A stretch of DNA of 26,002 nt from an uncultured Loktanella sp. (GTDB taxonomy: Bacteria; Pseudomonadota; Alphaproteobacteria; Rhodobacterales; Rhodobacteraceae): NCBI GenBank assembly GCA_913061335.1, contig CAJXTP010000011.1, positions 1 through 26,002 on the forward strand. The letters are read 5' to 3'. The notes under the pieces are model-generated. The model did no database searches. It saw only the letters and a program-made list of their open reading frames with translations, and was not told where the DNA came from. Every line of letters begins with the position of its first letter. The stretch's first letter is position 1. The position numbers and the translations under genes were made by a program. Of this stretch, positions 16,096 to 23,887 are shown in pieces.

Positions 16096-16454
16096 GCAAG
16101 TTTCCAATTGGCGGATTGGTTGGGCAAGAATGCTTCAATCGCCGCGGTCGCGATCACGGCGGTGTCGCCGGTGGCAGGATTGGCCACGTTTTGCCCGCCT
16201 TTGACGGCTGTGACTGTCGCCCGTCCGCGTGGCAGCATGGCGATCAGGGCATCGGTGTCGAGCTTGTCTGGCTCTTGCACGCCGACGGTGACTTGCACGC
16301 GCATCGCGTCAGTTGGGATGTCGAGGGTTGTGAAAATTGGCAGCGTGGAATGCCGGAACGCGTCTTCGATGGCGCGGCGTGCGGCCTTTTGATAGTCCAT
16401 GCCGTGCAGGTCGTTGCCCATGCCCATTTCGATAATCATGCGGTTTTCGGTCAT
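16092..16454 (-). CDS. Lin0512-family conserved hypothetical protein (copy 2 of tandem pair)
   Basis: A 120-residue member of the Lin0512 family of uncharacterised proteins (TIGR02058-type). The family pattern is plain: an N-terminal EMGMGNDLHG, then YQKAARRAIEDAFRHS, a VQVTVGVQEP beta strand, and a C-terminal ATVTAVKGGQN followed by IATAAIEAFL. It is paralogous to the gene directly upstream (GMG, DY..AA.RA..DA..H, V.V.VQ.PD..DT, G...VT...GG all shared). Both its ends overlap its neighbours as ATGA, so the two Lin0512 genes and bluB form one translationally coupled set. Soluble, without signal peptide. The biochemical function is unknown; a part in corrinoid metabolism is inferred only from the context. 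Confidence 0.85.
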   Translation of the reverse strand: MTENRMIIEMGMGNDLHGMDYQKAARRAIEDAFRHSTLPIFTTLDIPTDAMRVQVTVGVQEPDKLDTDALIAMLPRGRATVTAVKGGQNVANPATGDTAVIATAAIEAFLPNQSANWKLA

Positions 16455-16795
16455 GTGCGCTCCATGTCAAAGCTGACGTTGATGGCGGCGTTGGCGATGA
16501 CGGTGGGGTTACCATCGGGGCGCGCAATGTCGAGGCCGCCGTGCGTGACTGTCACGTTTGGTTGCCCGTATGGGAAGATTTCAAGCAGCTTGGAGGTGTC
16601 GACCGCATCAGGGTTTTGCACCGCGATTTGCACGTCGATGATCATCGCCTCTTTGGGGAACCCAAACAGCTCGGCCATGTTGATCGAATTGTGCCAAAGC
16701 GCGTCTTGCAGTGCGCGGTGGGCGGCTTGGGTGTAGTCTTGGCGGCGCAAGCTGGTACCCATGCCGAATTCGGTCAGGACGCGGTGTTTGGGCAT
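16451..16795 (-). CDS. Lin0512-family conserved hypothetical protein (copy 1 of tandem pair)
   Basis: A 114-residue paralogue of the next gene, again of the Lin0512 family. It has TEFGMGTSLRRQDYTQAAHRA at the start, a central VQIAVQNPDAVDT and VTVTHGGLDIA near the end. The two copies differ clearly in sequence while keeping the same framework, which suggests an obligate heteromer rather than a recent duplication. It is the first gene of the coupled set with bluB; 28 bases separate it from the YrbL-like gene upstream. The start ATG at 16795 opens directly into the family pattern. No catalytic residues can be named with confidence. Confidence 0.85.
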   Translation of the reverse strand: MPKHRVLTEFGMGTSLRRQDYTQAAHRALQDALWHNSINMAELFGFPKEAMIIDVQIAVQNPDAVDTSKLLEIFPYGQPNVTVTHGGLDIARPDGNPTVIANAAINVSFDMERT

Positions 16796-16823
16796 ACTAT
16801 TTCCTCGTCTAATTGTGCGTTGC

Positions 16824-17492
16824 TTATGCTGGAAACGTAAATGATCGTTCGGATTTGTTCCAGATTAAGCCAGTGCGTTCGCCGACAAGTTTGAAAGAAT
16901 CGTTCAAGCCAAGGCTATTTGCGCATTTTCCCAAAGACCGCACTGGAATGGCGTGGATGTCTCCGAACCCATCAACCAAAACGCATTCAAACCCGGCATC
17001 ACGGGTGCCAAAAACCAAATTGTGTGGCTTAAGATCACCGGCACGGATGCCAAGTTGGTAAAATTGGCTGACCAGGAGATTGAGCGCGATGAGATCATTA
17101 TTATCGATAGTCCCCGCATCGGATTTTTGTCGCAGAGTTTCGCCCACTGGGCTATTCTTGCCTGCAACACGTTCGGCGACGCAAGCGAGGCCAAGGTTTG
17201 TATGTGCAAGGCCGTACATGTGCGTGATCGGCAAACGCTGTTCGAGCTGAGGATTTTGGAGTTGGATACGGATGTATTCGTCATATTCTTTGCGGATCAG
17301 GCGCGAGCGGACCGCAGGAAACAACTGGGTCGTGATGTCGCGAAACGTGAAGCGCTTACCTTGATCTTCTTGCGGGCGCATGACCTTTAGTAATTTTTGT
17401 GAGTCCGCGGGGTGCAAGTAGACATGCCGTTCTACACCACTGGCGATATAGAGCGATTTGTCCAGTTGCAGCGGTTTTGGTTCATAAATCAA
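16824..17492 (-). CDS. YrbL-family protein (kinase-like fold), TTG start
   Basis: A 222-residue protein resembling YrbL (PhoP-regulated protein) of enterobacteria, a protein-kinase-like fold. The kinase-type residues can be placed: K36 in LLKVM (ATP lysine), D153 and N158 in AGDLKPHNLVFG (catalytic loop, where the usual His before the Asp is replaced by Ala-Gly), and D174 in VLVDGFGD (metal-binding Asp of the DFG-like motif). The first codon is TTG at 17492; no in-frame ATG occurs until residue 38, past the beta strands and the ATP lysine, and an AGGG sits 9 bases before the TTG. It is between cobO and the Lin0512/bluB set on the same strand. Substrate unknown. Confidence 0.75.
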   Translation of the reverse strand: MIYEPKPLQLDKSLYIASGVERHVYLHPADSQKLLKVMRPQEDQGKRFTFRDITTQLFPAVRSRLIRKEYDEYIRIQLQNPQLEQRLPITHMYGLAHTNLGLACVAERVAGKNSPVGETLRQKSDAGTIDNNDLIALNLLVSQFYQLGIRAGDLKPHNLVFGTRDAGFECVLVDGFGDIHAIPVRSLGKCANSLGLNDSFKLVGERTGLIWNKSERSFTFPA

Positions 17493-17530
17493 GTTGCGGT
17501 ACCCTATTGGTAGAAAATCTTATGCAGGTG

Positions 17531-18154
17531 CTAAAATTCCACGCCGATTTGTGCTTTTACGCCGGAGCGGAACGGGTGTTTTACCAGTTCCATTTCGGTT
17601 ACGAGGTCTGCAATCTCGATCAGGTCGACGTGTGCGTTTCGGCCTGTCAGGACGACGTGGGTCATGTCGGGTTTTTGCGTGGCGAGGAATTCGACGACTT
17701 CGTTGATGTCCACGTAATCATAACGGATCGCGATGTTGATTTCGTCGAGCAGGACCATTGTGTTGGTCTCGTCGAGGATCAATTCCTTGGCCTTTGCCCA
17801 TGCGGCTTGGGCCATTTCGGTGTCGCGGGATTTGTCTTGGGTTTCCCATGTGAAGCCTTCGCCCATGGTGTGGAACGCGCATTCGTCGGCAAATTTGGAC
17901 AAGATCAGATCGCGTTCTCCGGTGGACATGCCGCCTTTGATGAACTGGACCACGGCGCATTTCATGTCATGTGCGATGCACCGAAAGATCATGCCAAATG
18001 CGGCGGAGGATTTGCCTTTTCCTTTGCCGGTATGTACGATGATCAAGCCCTTTTTGTCGGTCTTGGTCGCCATGATTTTATCGCGCGCGGCTTTCTTTTT
18101 GGCCATCTTCATTGCGTGACGTTCGTCACCTGCGTTTGTGGTTTCATCGGTCAT
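17531..18154 (-). CDS. cobO: Cob(I)yrinic acid a,c-diamide adenosyltransferase
   Basis: A 207-residue CobO/BtuR-type corrinoid adenosyltransferase that transfers the adenosyl group of ATP to Co(I) corrinoids, giving the upper axial ligand of coenzyme B12. The inverted P-loop GKGKGKSS lies at residues 43-50 after KGLIIVHT, and the family segments VVQFIKGG, LVLLDE-like VLLDEINIAI and VVLTGRNAHVDLIEIADLVTEM are present. The N-terminal 30 residues are basic (HAMKMAKKKAARDKIM), normal for alphaproteobacterial CobO. It is followed after 38 bases by the YrbL-like gene. Upstream is a 98-base gap after lrgB, too short for a cobalamin riboswitch. Confidence 0.95.
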   Translation of the reverse strand: MTDETTNAGDERHAMKMAKKKAARDKIMATKTDKKGLIIVHTGKGKGKSSAAFGMIFRCIAHDMKCAVVQFIKGGMSTGERDLILSKFADECAFHTMGEGFTWETQDKSRDTEMAQAAWAKAKELILDETNTMVLLDEINIAIRYDYVDINEVVEFLATQKPDMTHVVLTGRNAHVDLIEIADLVTEMELVKHPFRSGVKAQIGVEF

Positions 18155-18252
18155 GGTGCGGTTTCCTTTGCGTTTCGTCTAATCTGGAGGCAACGGGTCT
18201 GTCGTGCAATGCATAGTCGTGTTTTGCGTGCCATTTTGCCGATAATTGCGCG

Positions 18253-18972
18253 TTACCCAAGCAACCACCCCGCGATGATCGGTGCGATTAAGGCCGTCAG
18301 AAGCGCGTTGAGCCCCATGCCAACGCCGGAAAATGCCCCTGCTGTTTCGTTGACTTGAAACGCACGTGCCGTCCCGATGCCGTGACTGGCGACGCCGACC
18401 GCGAAACCGCGTGCTCGCCAGTCGCTGATCCCAAGCAGGTTGAGCAGTGGTGTCGCGATGATCGCCCCTGTGATCCCTGTTGTGATGACGAAAACGGCCG
18501 TGAGGGACGGTGATCCACCGATGGCTTCTGACACGCCAAGTGCGACGGGGGCGGTGGCTGATTTTGGGATGAGCGCCAGTAATATGTCGGTGTCTAGTCC
18601 AAGTGCTGCGCCGATACCAACCGCGCTGAACATGGCCGCGAGCGATCCGGCAAACAAGGCAGCGATCATTGGCAATGCCGCTTTTTTGATATGGTTCAGG
18701 TTTGCGTAAAGCGGGATCGCTAAGGCGACGGTTGCTGGTCCAAGCATGAAATGCACAAACTGCGCACCCGCGAAATATGTCGCGTAGCTGGTCCCTGTGA
18801 TCTGCAGCAAAACGGCCAAAAATGCGACCGCGATCAAGACCGGATTGACGATTGGCTTGCGGCCAGATGCCTTAAATAGCGCATCACCCGCGCCATATGC
18901 CGCAAGCGTCAGGGTGAGCCACAGCAACGGATCGGTGGACAGGTAGGTCCATATCTCGGCGAACTCAGTCAT
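18253..18972 (-). CDS. lrgB: LrgB/CidB-family membrane protein
   Basis: A 239-residue inner-membrane protein of the LrgB (CidB/YohK) family with about seven to eight hydrophobic segments. Recognisable parts are FAGAQFVHFMLGPATVALAIPLY, LIPKSATAPVALGVSEAIGG (a strongly conserved family stretch), and SHGIGTARAFQ (conserved SHGxGTAxA). LrgAB-type proteins were first described as holin/antiholin-like modulators of murein hydrolase activity, and in several organisms act in pyruvate or glycolate transport. It overlaps the upstream lrgA by 8 bases, so the pair is translated together. It stands between cobO and cobN but has no known link with cobalamin. Confidence 0.92.
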   Translation of the reverse strand: MTEFAEIWTYLSTDPLLWLTLTLAAYGAGDALFKASGRKPIVNPVLIAVAFLAVLLQITGTSYATYFAGAQFVHFMLGPATVALAIPLYANLNHIKKAALPMIAALFAGSLAAMFSAVGIGAALGLDTDILLALIPKSATAPVALGVSEAIGGSPSLTAVFVITTGITGAIIATPLLNLLGISDWRARGFAVGVASHGIGTARAFQVNETAGAFSGVGMGLNALLTALIAPIIAGWLLG

Positions 18973-19318
18973 GGCTGGCGCCCGTCAATTTGCGCAGCCC
19001 GACAAAGGTCAGCGCACCGACCGTGATGGCCACAACCGTTGATCCGATGATCGCGACCCCAAGGGCTGCACCGTCCGACCCGAATTTGTCTAAATGGCCG
19101 ACTACGCCGACGCCAGCCGGAACGAAAAGAAGCGAGAGATGTGCCAATAATACGGTTGTGGTTGGTGCGATCGTTTTCGCCAATCTCGGCCATATCACGC
19201 AGCTTATAAATAACAGGGCCATGCCGATGACTGGTCCTGGCAAGGGCAGGCCTAAGCCACGTGATGTGACCTCGCCCAATAATTGAAATGCCAAAAGTGT
19301 TGCTAAGTGAATAATCAT
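18965..19318 (-). CDS. lrgA: LrgA/CidA-family holin-like membrane protein
   Basis: A 117-residue protein with four predicted membrane segments and the CidA/LrgA family pattern: LLAFQLLGEV, LPLPGPVIGMALLF and LLFVPAGVGVVGHL, in order. It is the partner of LrgB, and the two genes overlap by 8 bases. The ATG at 19318 follows a 123-base intergenic stretch that separates it from the small peptide ORF and cobN, so a promoter of its own is likely; a perfect GTCTG-CC-CAGAC palindrome at 19346-19357 is in that stretch and could be an operator, though it is short. Confidence 0.9.
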   Translation of the reverse strand: MIIHLATLLAFQLLGEVTSRGLGLPLPGPVIGMALLFISCVIWPRLAKTIAPTTTVLLAHLSLLFVPAGVGVVGHLDKFGSDGAALGVAIIGSTVVAITVGALTFVGLRKLTGASHD

Positions 19319-19441
19319 AATTAGCAGCCTATGCGGGCGGGGTCTGTCTGCCCAGACTTATGGGCGACAACAGTCAAATTTCCCCGCGCATTTCTATTTT
19401 GGCCAGTCTAGCTAGCGGTTAACTAAACAAAGGTGTGGACC

Positions 19442-19510
19442 ATGAAGCTTTTTTCAATTTGCCTGTTGATCGGATATTTGGGCGTATCTGCTGCGGTTGT
19501 TGGAATTTAG
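19442..19510 (+). CDS. Possible 22-residue hydrophobic peptide
   Basis: A short open frame starts with ATG behind an AGGTG about 6 bases upstream and encodes MKLF followed by an almost wholly hydrophobic stretch (for example CLLIGYLGVSAAVVGI), enough for one membrane span. Its TAG overlaps the cobN stop by 3 bases on the other strand. It is the only plausible content of the 198-base gap between lrgA and cobN. No homology can be claimed; length alone does not exclude chance. Confidence 0.35.
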   Translation: MKLFSICLLIGYLGVSAAVVGI

Positions 19511-22500
19511 GCCAGTAGTCCTGCGATCCTTGCGCGCGCCGAATTTGATTTGGGTTGCCACAGGTCGCGATCGATTGCTTCTTGCAGCCGTGCCGCGATT
19601 TCAGCAAGGGCTGGCGCGTTGACGTCTGCGATGAAGTCGCGGGTGTCGTCGTCTGCTAGGAATGCCTCTTCGACCAGATCAAAGTGGTGGTTTTTGACGG
19701 CGCCTGTTGTCGCAGCAAAGGCAAAAAGGTAGTCCACAGTTGCGGCGATTTCGAAAGCGCCTTTGTAGCCGTGCCGTTTGACGCCGTCGATCCATTTGGG
19801 GTTGACCACACGTGACCGCACGACCCGTCCAATTTCATCCTCTAGCGTGCGAATGACAGGTCTTTCTGGTCGCGAGTGGTCGTTGTGATAGATCGGTCGG
19901 TCGCGTCCCTGAAGGGTGCTGATCGCGGCGGCGGCCCCGCCTTCGAATTGGTAGTAGTCATCGCTGTCTAAGATGTCGTGTTCGCGGTTGTCTTGGTTTT
20001 GCACGATGGCCTCGGTTTGGGTGAGGCGTTGTTCAAAAGCATCGCGTGCAGCGCGCCCTTCGGCCTTGGCGTCATAGGCGTAGGACCCCCAAGACAAGTA
20101 TGCGTCGGCAAGGTCGGCTTTGTCCGCCCATAGCTTTTCGTCGATCATGGCCTGCAAGCCAGCCCCGTATGCACCAGGTTTGGATCCAAAGACGCGGGCT
20201 GTGTCTTCGCCTGATTTGGTGCGCGCTGCGGCAGGGTTCAGGTTGGCAGGTTCATCAAGGGCTTGGACCGCCCGTGCGGCGCTGTCGACCAGTGCAATCA
20301 GTTGCGGGAATGCATCGCGGAAGAAACCCGAGATGCGCAGAGTGACGTCAACGCGCGGGCGTCCAAGCACGCCTTGCGGCAGGACTTCAAATCCTGTGAC
20401 GCGGCGGTTGGCGCTATCCCATGTCGGTTTCACGCCCATAAGTGCGAGTGCTTGGGCGATATCGTCGCCACCCGTGCGCATGTTTGCGGTGCCCCAAGCG
20501 GTGATCAACATCGTGCGCGGCCAGTCGCCGTGGTCTTGCAGGTGTTTTTCGATCAGCAAGTTTGCGGATTTCCAGCCGAGTTTCCATGCGGTGGGCGTGG
20601 GTACGGCGCGGCTATCAACGGAATAGAAATTGCGCCCCGTTGGCAGGACATCAAGTCGTCCGCGGGTCGGAGCGCCGGATGGCGCCGGGGCGACGAAATG
20701 CCCTGCAAGGGCGGTGAGGAGACCCGCGCCTTCGGCAGGGCCGCATTGCGCAACTGTTGGGATGATCCGGTCGAATATTTCATTAAGGACGGGCTGTGAC
20801 GCTCGTGTGCTAAAGCCCACGTCGCCCCACCCCCCATCCCGCAGCAGGTTTTGACTAAGCAATTCCAACCGTTCGACAGTGTCCCCTTGGGTCCGCCAGG
20901 TGTCATTGCTCAGGCCGTTTAGTTGATCGGGTTTTTCGGTCGTGGCTTGACCTAGATCGCAATCAAGCGGGTCAAAAGAGATGTCTAGATCGCTTGCAAT
21001 GGCCCGCAAAAGCGATGCGTTTTGTTCTTTTCCGTCTCCCCGTGGTACCCGCGCCAGTGCAATCGTCAAATCGCGCGCAAGATCACCTGTTGGGGATTGT
21101 CCAAAGATATGCAGGCCATCGCGAATTTGGGATTCCTTGAGTTCGCACAAGTAAGCGTCGAGTTTAGCAAGATCGCCGTCTGCATCCCCGTTAAATCCTG
21201 CATCTTTGCCAAAACCAGTAACGTCTGACAGCGAAAGGATTTCTTCACGCAGGAGTTTTATTCTGCGTGGATCAACGCCTGCAGCTTCGTAGTATTCGTC
21301 CACAAGGGCTTCGAGGTCCCGCATCGGCCCGTAGCTTTCTGCGCGCGTCAGCGGCGGCGTCAAGTGGTCGATGATCACGGCCGATGTGCGCCGTTTGGCT
21401 TGTGTTCCCTCGCCTGGATCATTCACGATGAAGGGATAGACGTGCGGGGTTGCCCCAAACACAGCTTCGGGCCAGCAATTTTCGGATAATGCGAGTGCCT
21501 TGCCAGGTAACCATTCGAGGTTCCCGTGTTTGCCCATATGCACGATTGCGTCCGCGCCCCAGTGGTGCCGCAGGTAAAAGTAGAACGCCAGATAGTTGTG
21601 TGGCGGTACGAGGTCCGGCGAGTGGTAGGTATCGGTTGGGTCGATGTTGTAGCCGCGTGCAGGCTGTAGCCCGACGACTGCGTTCCCAAATTCATGGATT
21701 GAAAGTTTGAAGCCTGCGGTGTCGGGTTTGAGTATTTCAGAAAAAGCGAGGAAGGGGTCATCTTCGGGTTGGCCCCAACGTGTGGTTATGTCGTTTTTTA
21801 TGTTCCATGGCAGCGCATTAAAGTGTTTTTTGTAGATATCGAGGGGAAGCGTGACGCCGCCTTTTGTGTCAGCGCGGTCGGTCAGCCAGTTGGTTGGGCC
21901 GGCCATCATTTGATCCATGAGCGCTTGGGCGTCGATCGGTGCCGTCGTCGTGTACCCGTTTTCGCGCAGTAAATTGAGCGTGTGAACTGTCGCGGCGGGG
22001 GTGTCGAGGCCAACGCCGTTGGCGAGCCGTCCGTTTTTGTTGGGGTAGTTGGCGAGAATGAGTGCGACTTTGCGGTCTTTGGTTGGCGTGCCGCGTAGCC
22101 TTGCCCATTTCGCGGTCAGGTCAGCCACAAAATCGATCCGGTTGCCGTGCCCTTGGTAGGTCGCAATCGCGCATTCGGTGGCGTCGTCGAAGAATGCCTC
22201 GCCTTTGAACGAGACTGCCCGCGATAGGATGCGCCCGTCGACTTCGGGTAGGGCCACGTTCATCGCGATGTCGCGCGCAGAAAGCCCTTGGATGCTGTCG
22301 GCCCAAGCGGTTTCGGATGCGCTGGATAGGATGACTTGGAAAACGGGTGATTTGTTTGCTGCGTCCATTGTGAGAGGGTTTTGCGGGCTGTCGTCGCCGT
22401 CATGTGGCGAGCCGACTGCGAAGGCGGTGCAGTTGAGGATCACGCTTGGCGGTGCTGATTGGAACAACTGCTGCAATGTTGCGGTGCTTAGCGGGTCTTT

Positions 22501-23220
22501 GAGTGAGGCCACGAAGATTGGCAGCGGGTTGAGGCCGCGCCGCGTCAGGCTGCGCACCAAACGGTTAATCGGGTTCAGGCCGCCGCCTTGGACAAGGGCG
22601 CGGTAGAAAATGATCGGGATGATGGGCGCGTCCTTGGTCCATGCCGTTTGGGCGGTGTCGAGGTCGGCGATGCCTGAACCGGGCCAGTAGACGCCTGCGC
22701 GCAGGAGTGGCGCCGCTGGCGTTGGTTTATCGGTATTTTTGATAATGGAATCACAATAGGACAGGAAGTTTGTGCTATTTTGCGGACCTCCTTCAACTAG
22801 GTAGGACCAGAGTGCATCGTAGTCTTCGTCTGATACAGTGGACAGCCCCCGCAGTTCGGCGTCTGGCTTGTCGTCACCGGGCAGGGCCGCGAACGGGATG
22901 CCTGCGTCGTGCAGTGAGGCTGCGTATTGCGTCAGCCCGTATTTCCAATAGCCCATGCCGCCAAGCACGCGGGCCACGACGAGCTTGGATTTGGACGCGC
23001 AGTTGTCGATATGCAGGTCAACTGACATCGGGTGTTGCAGGTGCATCATGTTCGCCAGCCGCAGGGCCGGCGGGGCGGTCATTTCGCTACGTGCTTCGGA
23101 CAATGCCGCCAATTCGGTGTCAGCTGCCGAGATGAAAATCACATCTGCGGGCGTTTGCCCAAGATCAAATGGTTCATCCCCGTCAGAGATTGCGCCGGGG
23201 GTGGCAGCTAGCAGGTGCAT
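19507..23220 (-). CDS. cobN: Cobaltochelatase subunit CobN
   Basis: A 1237-residue CobN, the porphyrin/corrin-binding large subunit of the aerobic ATP-dependent cobalt chelatase (with CobS and CobT), which inserts cobalt into hydrogenobyrinic acid a,c-diamide. The length fits the family. The start MHLLAATPGAISDG with LGQTPADVIFISAADTELA is typical of the CobN N-terminus, and later segments such as VVARVLGGMGYWKYG, LANYPNKNGRLANGVGLDTPA, HMGKHGNLEWLPGKALALS, VMVTAWGTANMRTGGDD-like ITAWGTANMRTGGDDIAQAL and YDAKAEGRAA are CobN/ChlH/BchH landmarks. It is CobN rather than BchH because of its neighbours. GAGGT lies 9 bases before the ATG. CobS and CobT genes are not in this window. Confidence 0.96.
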   Translation of the reverse strand: MHLLAATPGAISDGDEPFDLGQTPADVIFISAADTELAALSEARSEMTAPPALRLANMMHLQHPMSVDLHIDNCASKSKLVVARVLGGMGYWKYGLTQYAASLHDAGIPFAALPGDDKPDAELRGLSTVSDEDYDALWSYLVEGGPQNSTNFLSYCDSIIKNTDKPTPAAPLLRAGVYWPGSGIADLDTAQTAWTKDAPIIPIIFYRALVQGGGLNPINRLVRSLTRRGLNPLPIFVASLKDPLSTATLQQLFQSAPPSVILNCTAFAVGSPHDGDDSPQNPLTMDAANKSPVFQVILSSASETAWADSIQGLSARDIAMNVALPEVDGRILSRAVSFKGEAFFDDATECAIATYQGHGNRIDFVADLTAKWARLRGTPTKDRKVALILANYPNKNGRLANGVGLDTPAATVHTLNLLRENGYTTTAPIDAQALMDQMMAGPTNWLTDRADTKGGVTLPLDIYKKHFNALPWNIKNDITTRWGQPEDDPFLAFSEILKPDTAGFKLSIHEFGNAVVGLQPARGYNIDPTDTYHSPDLVPPHNYLAFYFYLRHHWGADAIVHMGKHGNLEWLPGKALALSENCWPEAVFGATPHVYPFIVNDPGEGTQAKRRTSAVIIDHLTPPLTRAESYGPMRDLEALVDEYYEAAGVDPRRIKLLREEILSLSDVTGFGKDAGFNGDADGDLAKLDAYLCELKESQIRDGLHIFGQSPTGDLARDLTIALARVPRGDGKEQNASLLRAIASDLDISFDPLDCDLGQATTEKPDQLNGLSNDTWRTQGDTVERLELLSQNLLRDGGWGDVGFSTRASQPVLNEIFDRIIPTVAQCGPAEGAGLLTALAGHFVAPAPSGAPTRGRLDVLPTGRNFYSVDSRAVPTPTAWKLGWKSANLLIEKHLQDHGDWPRTMLITAWGTANMRTGGDDIAQALALMGVKPTWDSANRRVTGFEVLPQGVLGRPRVDVTLRISGFFRDAFPQLIALVDSAARAVQALDEPANLNPAAARTKSGEDTARVFGSKPGAYGAGLQAMIDEKLWADKADLADAYLSWGSYAYDAKAEGRAARDAFEQRLTQTEAIVQNQDNREHDILDSDDYYQFEGGAAAAISTLQGRDRPIYHNDHSRPERPVIRTLEDEIGRVVRSRVVNPKWIDGVKRHGYKGAFEIAATVDYLFAFAATTGAVKNHHFDLVEEAFLADDDTRDFIADVNAPALAEIAARLQEAIDRDLWQPKSNSARARIAGLLA

Positions 23221-23267
23221 AAGGTTTGACCTCGTGGTAGGGACGCCCCAAATTGAAGGAATCTGTT

Positions 23268-23435
23268 ATGGATTATAAAGCAGCTGGAGCTCCGAAATTG
23301 GGTAAAAACGCACCGAAACATATCGAGCATAATGCCGTTGGATCGAAGAAAAAGCCATTTGGCACACGTCCGAGCAAGGAAGAATTGCTGGCGCGGATGA
23401 AGGCGGCGGCTGAAGCTGCTAAGTCCGAAAAATAA
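23268..23435 (+). CDS. Small basic protein (55 residues) divergent from cobN
   Basis: A 55-residue, lysine- and alanine-rich protein starting MDYKAAGAPKLG with AAGGA seven bases upstream. It has a central basic patch (GSKKKPFGTRPSKE) and ends in a short amphipathic helix (EELLARMKAAAEAAK). No signal peptide, membrane span or cysteine is seen. It occupies the whole gap between cobN (divergent, 47 bases away) and the GNAT gene (convergent; stop codons 2 bases apart), and its clear ribosome-binding site and codon usage support a real gene. I do not recognise a family. Gene position suggests, but does not show, a link to cobalt or cobalamin metabolism. Confidence 0.72.
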   Translation: MDYKAAGAPKLGKNAPKHIEHNAVGSKKKPFGTRPSKEELLARMKAAAEAAKSEK

Positions 23436-23437
23436 GG

Positions 23438-23887
23438 TCACAGCGCCTTTTCCATGAAAATGGAGGATGGCGCATCGATGTAGTCGCCGAATGGCCCGCA
23501 AGGGACAAATTCGTGGCGCGCATAAAGCCGATGGGCAGCGTAGAGCACGTTGCCCGTTTCCAGTTTTAGCATCCGCAGGAATTCGGTTTTTGCGTGGTCT
23601 TCGAGCTGTCGCAAGATAGCGTCGGCGACGCCGCGCCCACGCGCGTCATCGGATACATACATTGATTTTATCTCGCCGTAGCCATCTTTGACCATCAGCG
23701 CGCCGGTACCAAGGATGGTGTCCCCGATCCGTGCGGTGAAAAAGTGAATGTTGTCGGCGCACAGATCGTCGATGGACAGATAGAAATTGTCCTCCGGTGG
23801 AAACAGGCTTGTCATTAATGCATGGCTTTGCTGCAGCAATGCGGTTGCCTGTGGGTCGTGTGGATCTGTGCGACCGACGATGATCAT
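23438..23887 (-). CDS. GNAT-family N-acetyltransferase
   Basis: A 149-residue single-domain GCN5-related acetyltransferase. The acetyl-CoA-binding signature is in VSDDARGRGVADAILRQLEDHAK (R-x-x-G-x-G/A region near residues 77-100), preceded by the beta strand GEIKSMYV and followed by LKLETGNVLYAAHRLYARHEFVPCGPF, the standard motif B and end of the fold. Its substrate is unknown. The ATG overlaps the cobW stop as ATGA, so it is translationally coupled to cobW. The coupling raises the chance of a role near metal handling, but GNAT genes move freely between operons and this could be incidental. Confidence 0.88.
   Translation of the reverse strand: MIIVGRTDPHDPQATALLQQSHALMTSLFPPEDNFYLSIDDLCADNIHFFTARIGDTILGTGALMVKDGYGEIKSMYVSDDARGRGVADAILRQLEDHAKTEFLRMLKLETGNVLYAAHRLYARHEFVPCGPFGDYIDAPSSIFMEKAL

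Noticed and set aside
18155..18252. Possible cobalamin riboswitch before cobO
   Set aside because: The gap is 98 bases, shorter than the riboswitch, and no B12-box-like sequence (GCCACTG with its conserved surroundings) was seen; the GCCACTG and CAGTGGC strings found by eye elsewhere are inside coding genes.
17399..18358. Long plus-strand open frame of 319 codons
   Set aside because: It is antisense to cobO and part of lrgB and its composition (rich in His, Phe, Cys, Val) is that of a reverse-strand shadow.
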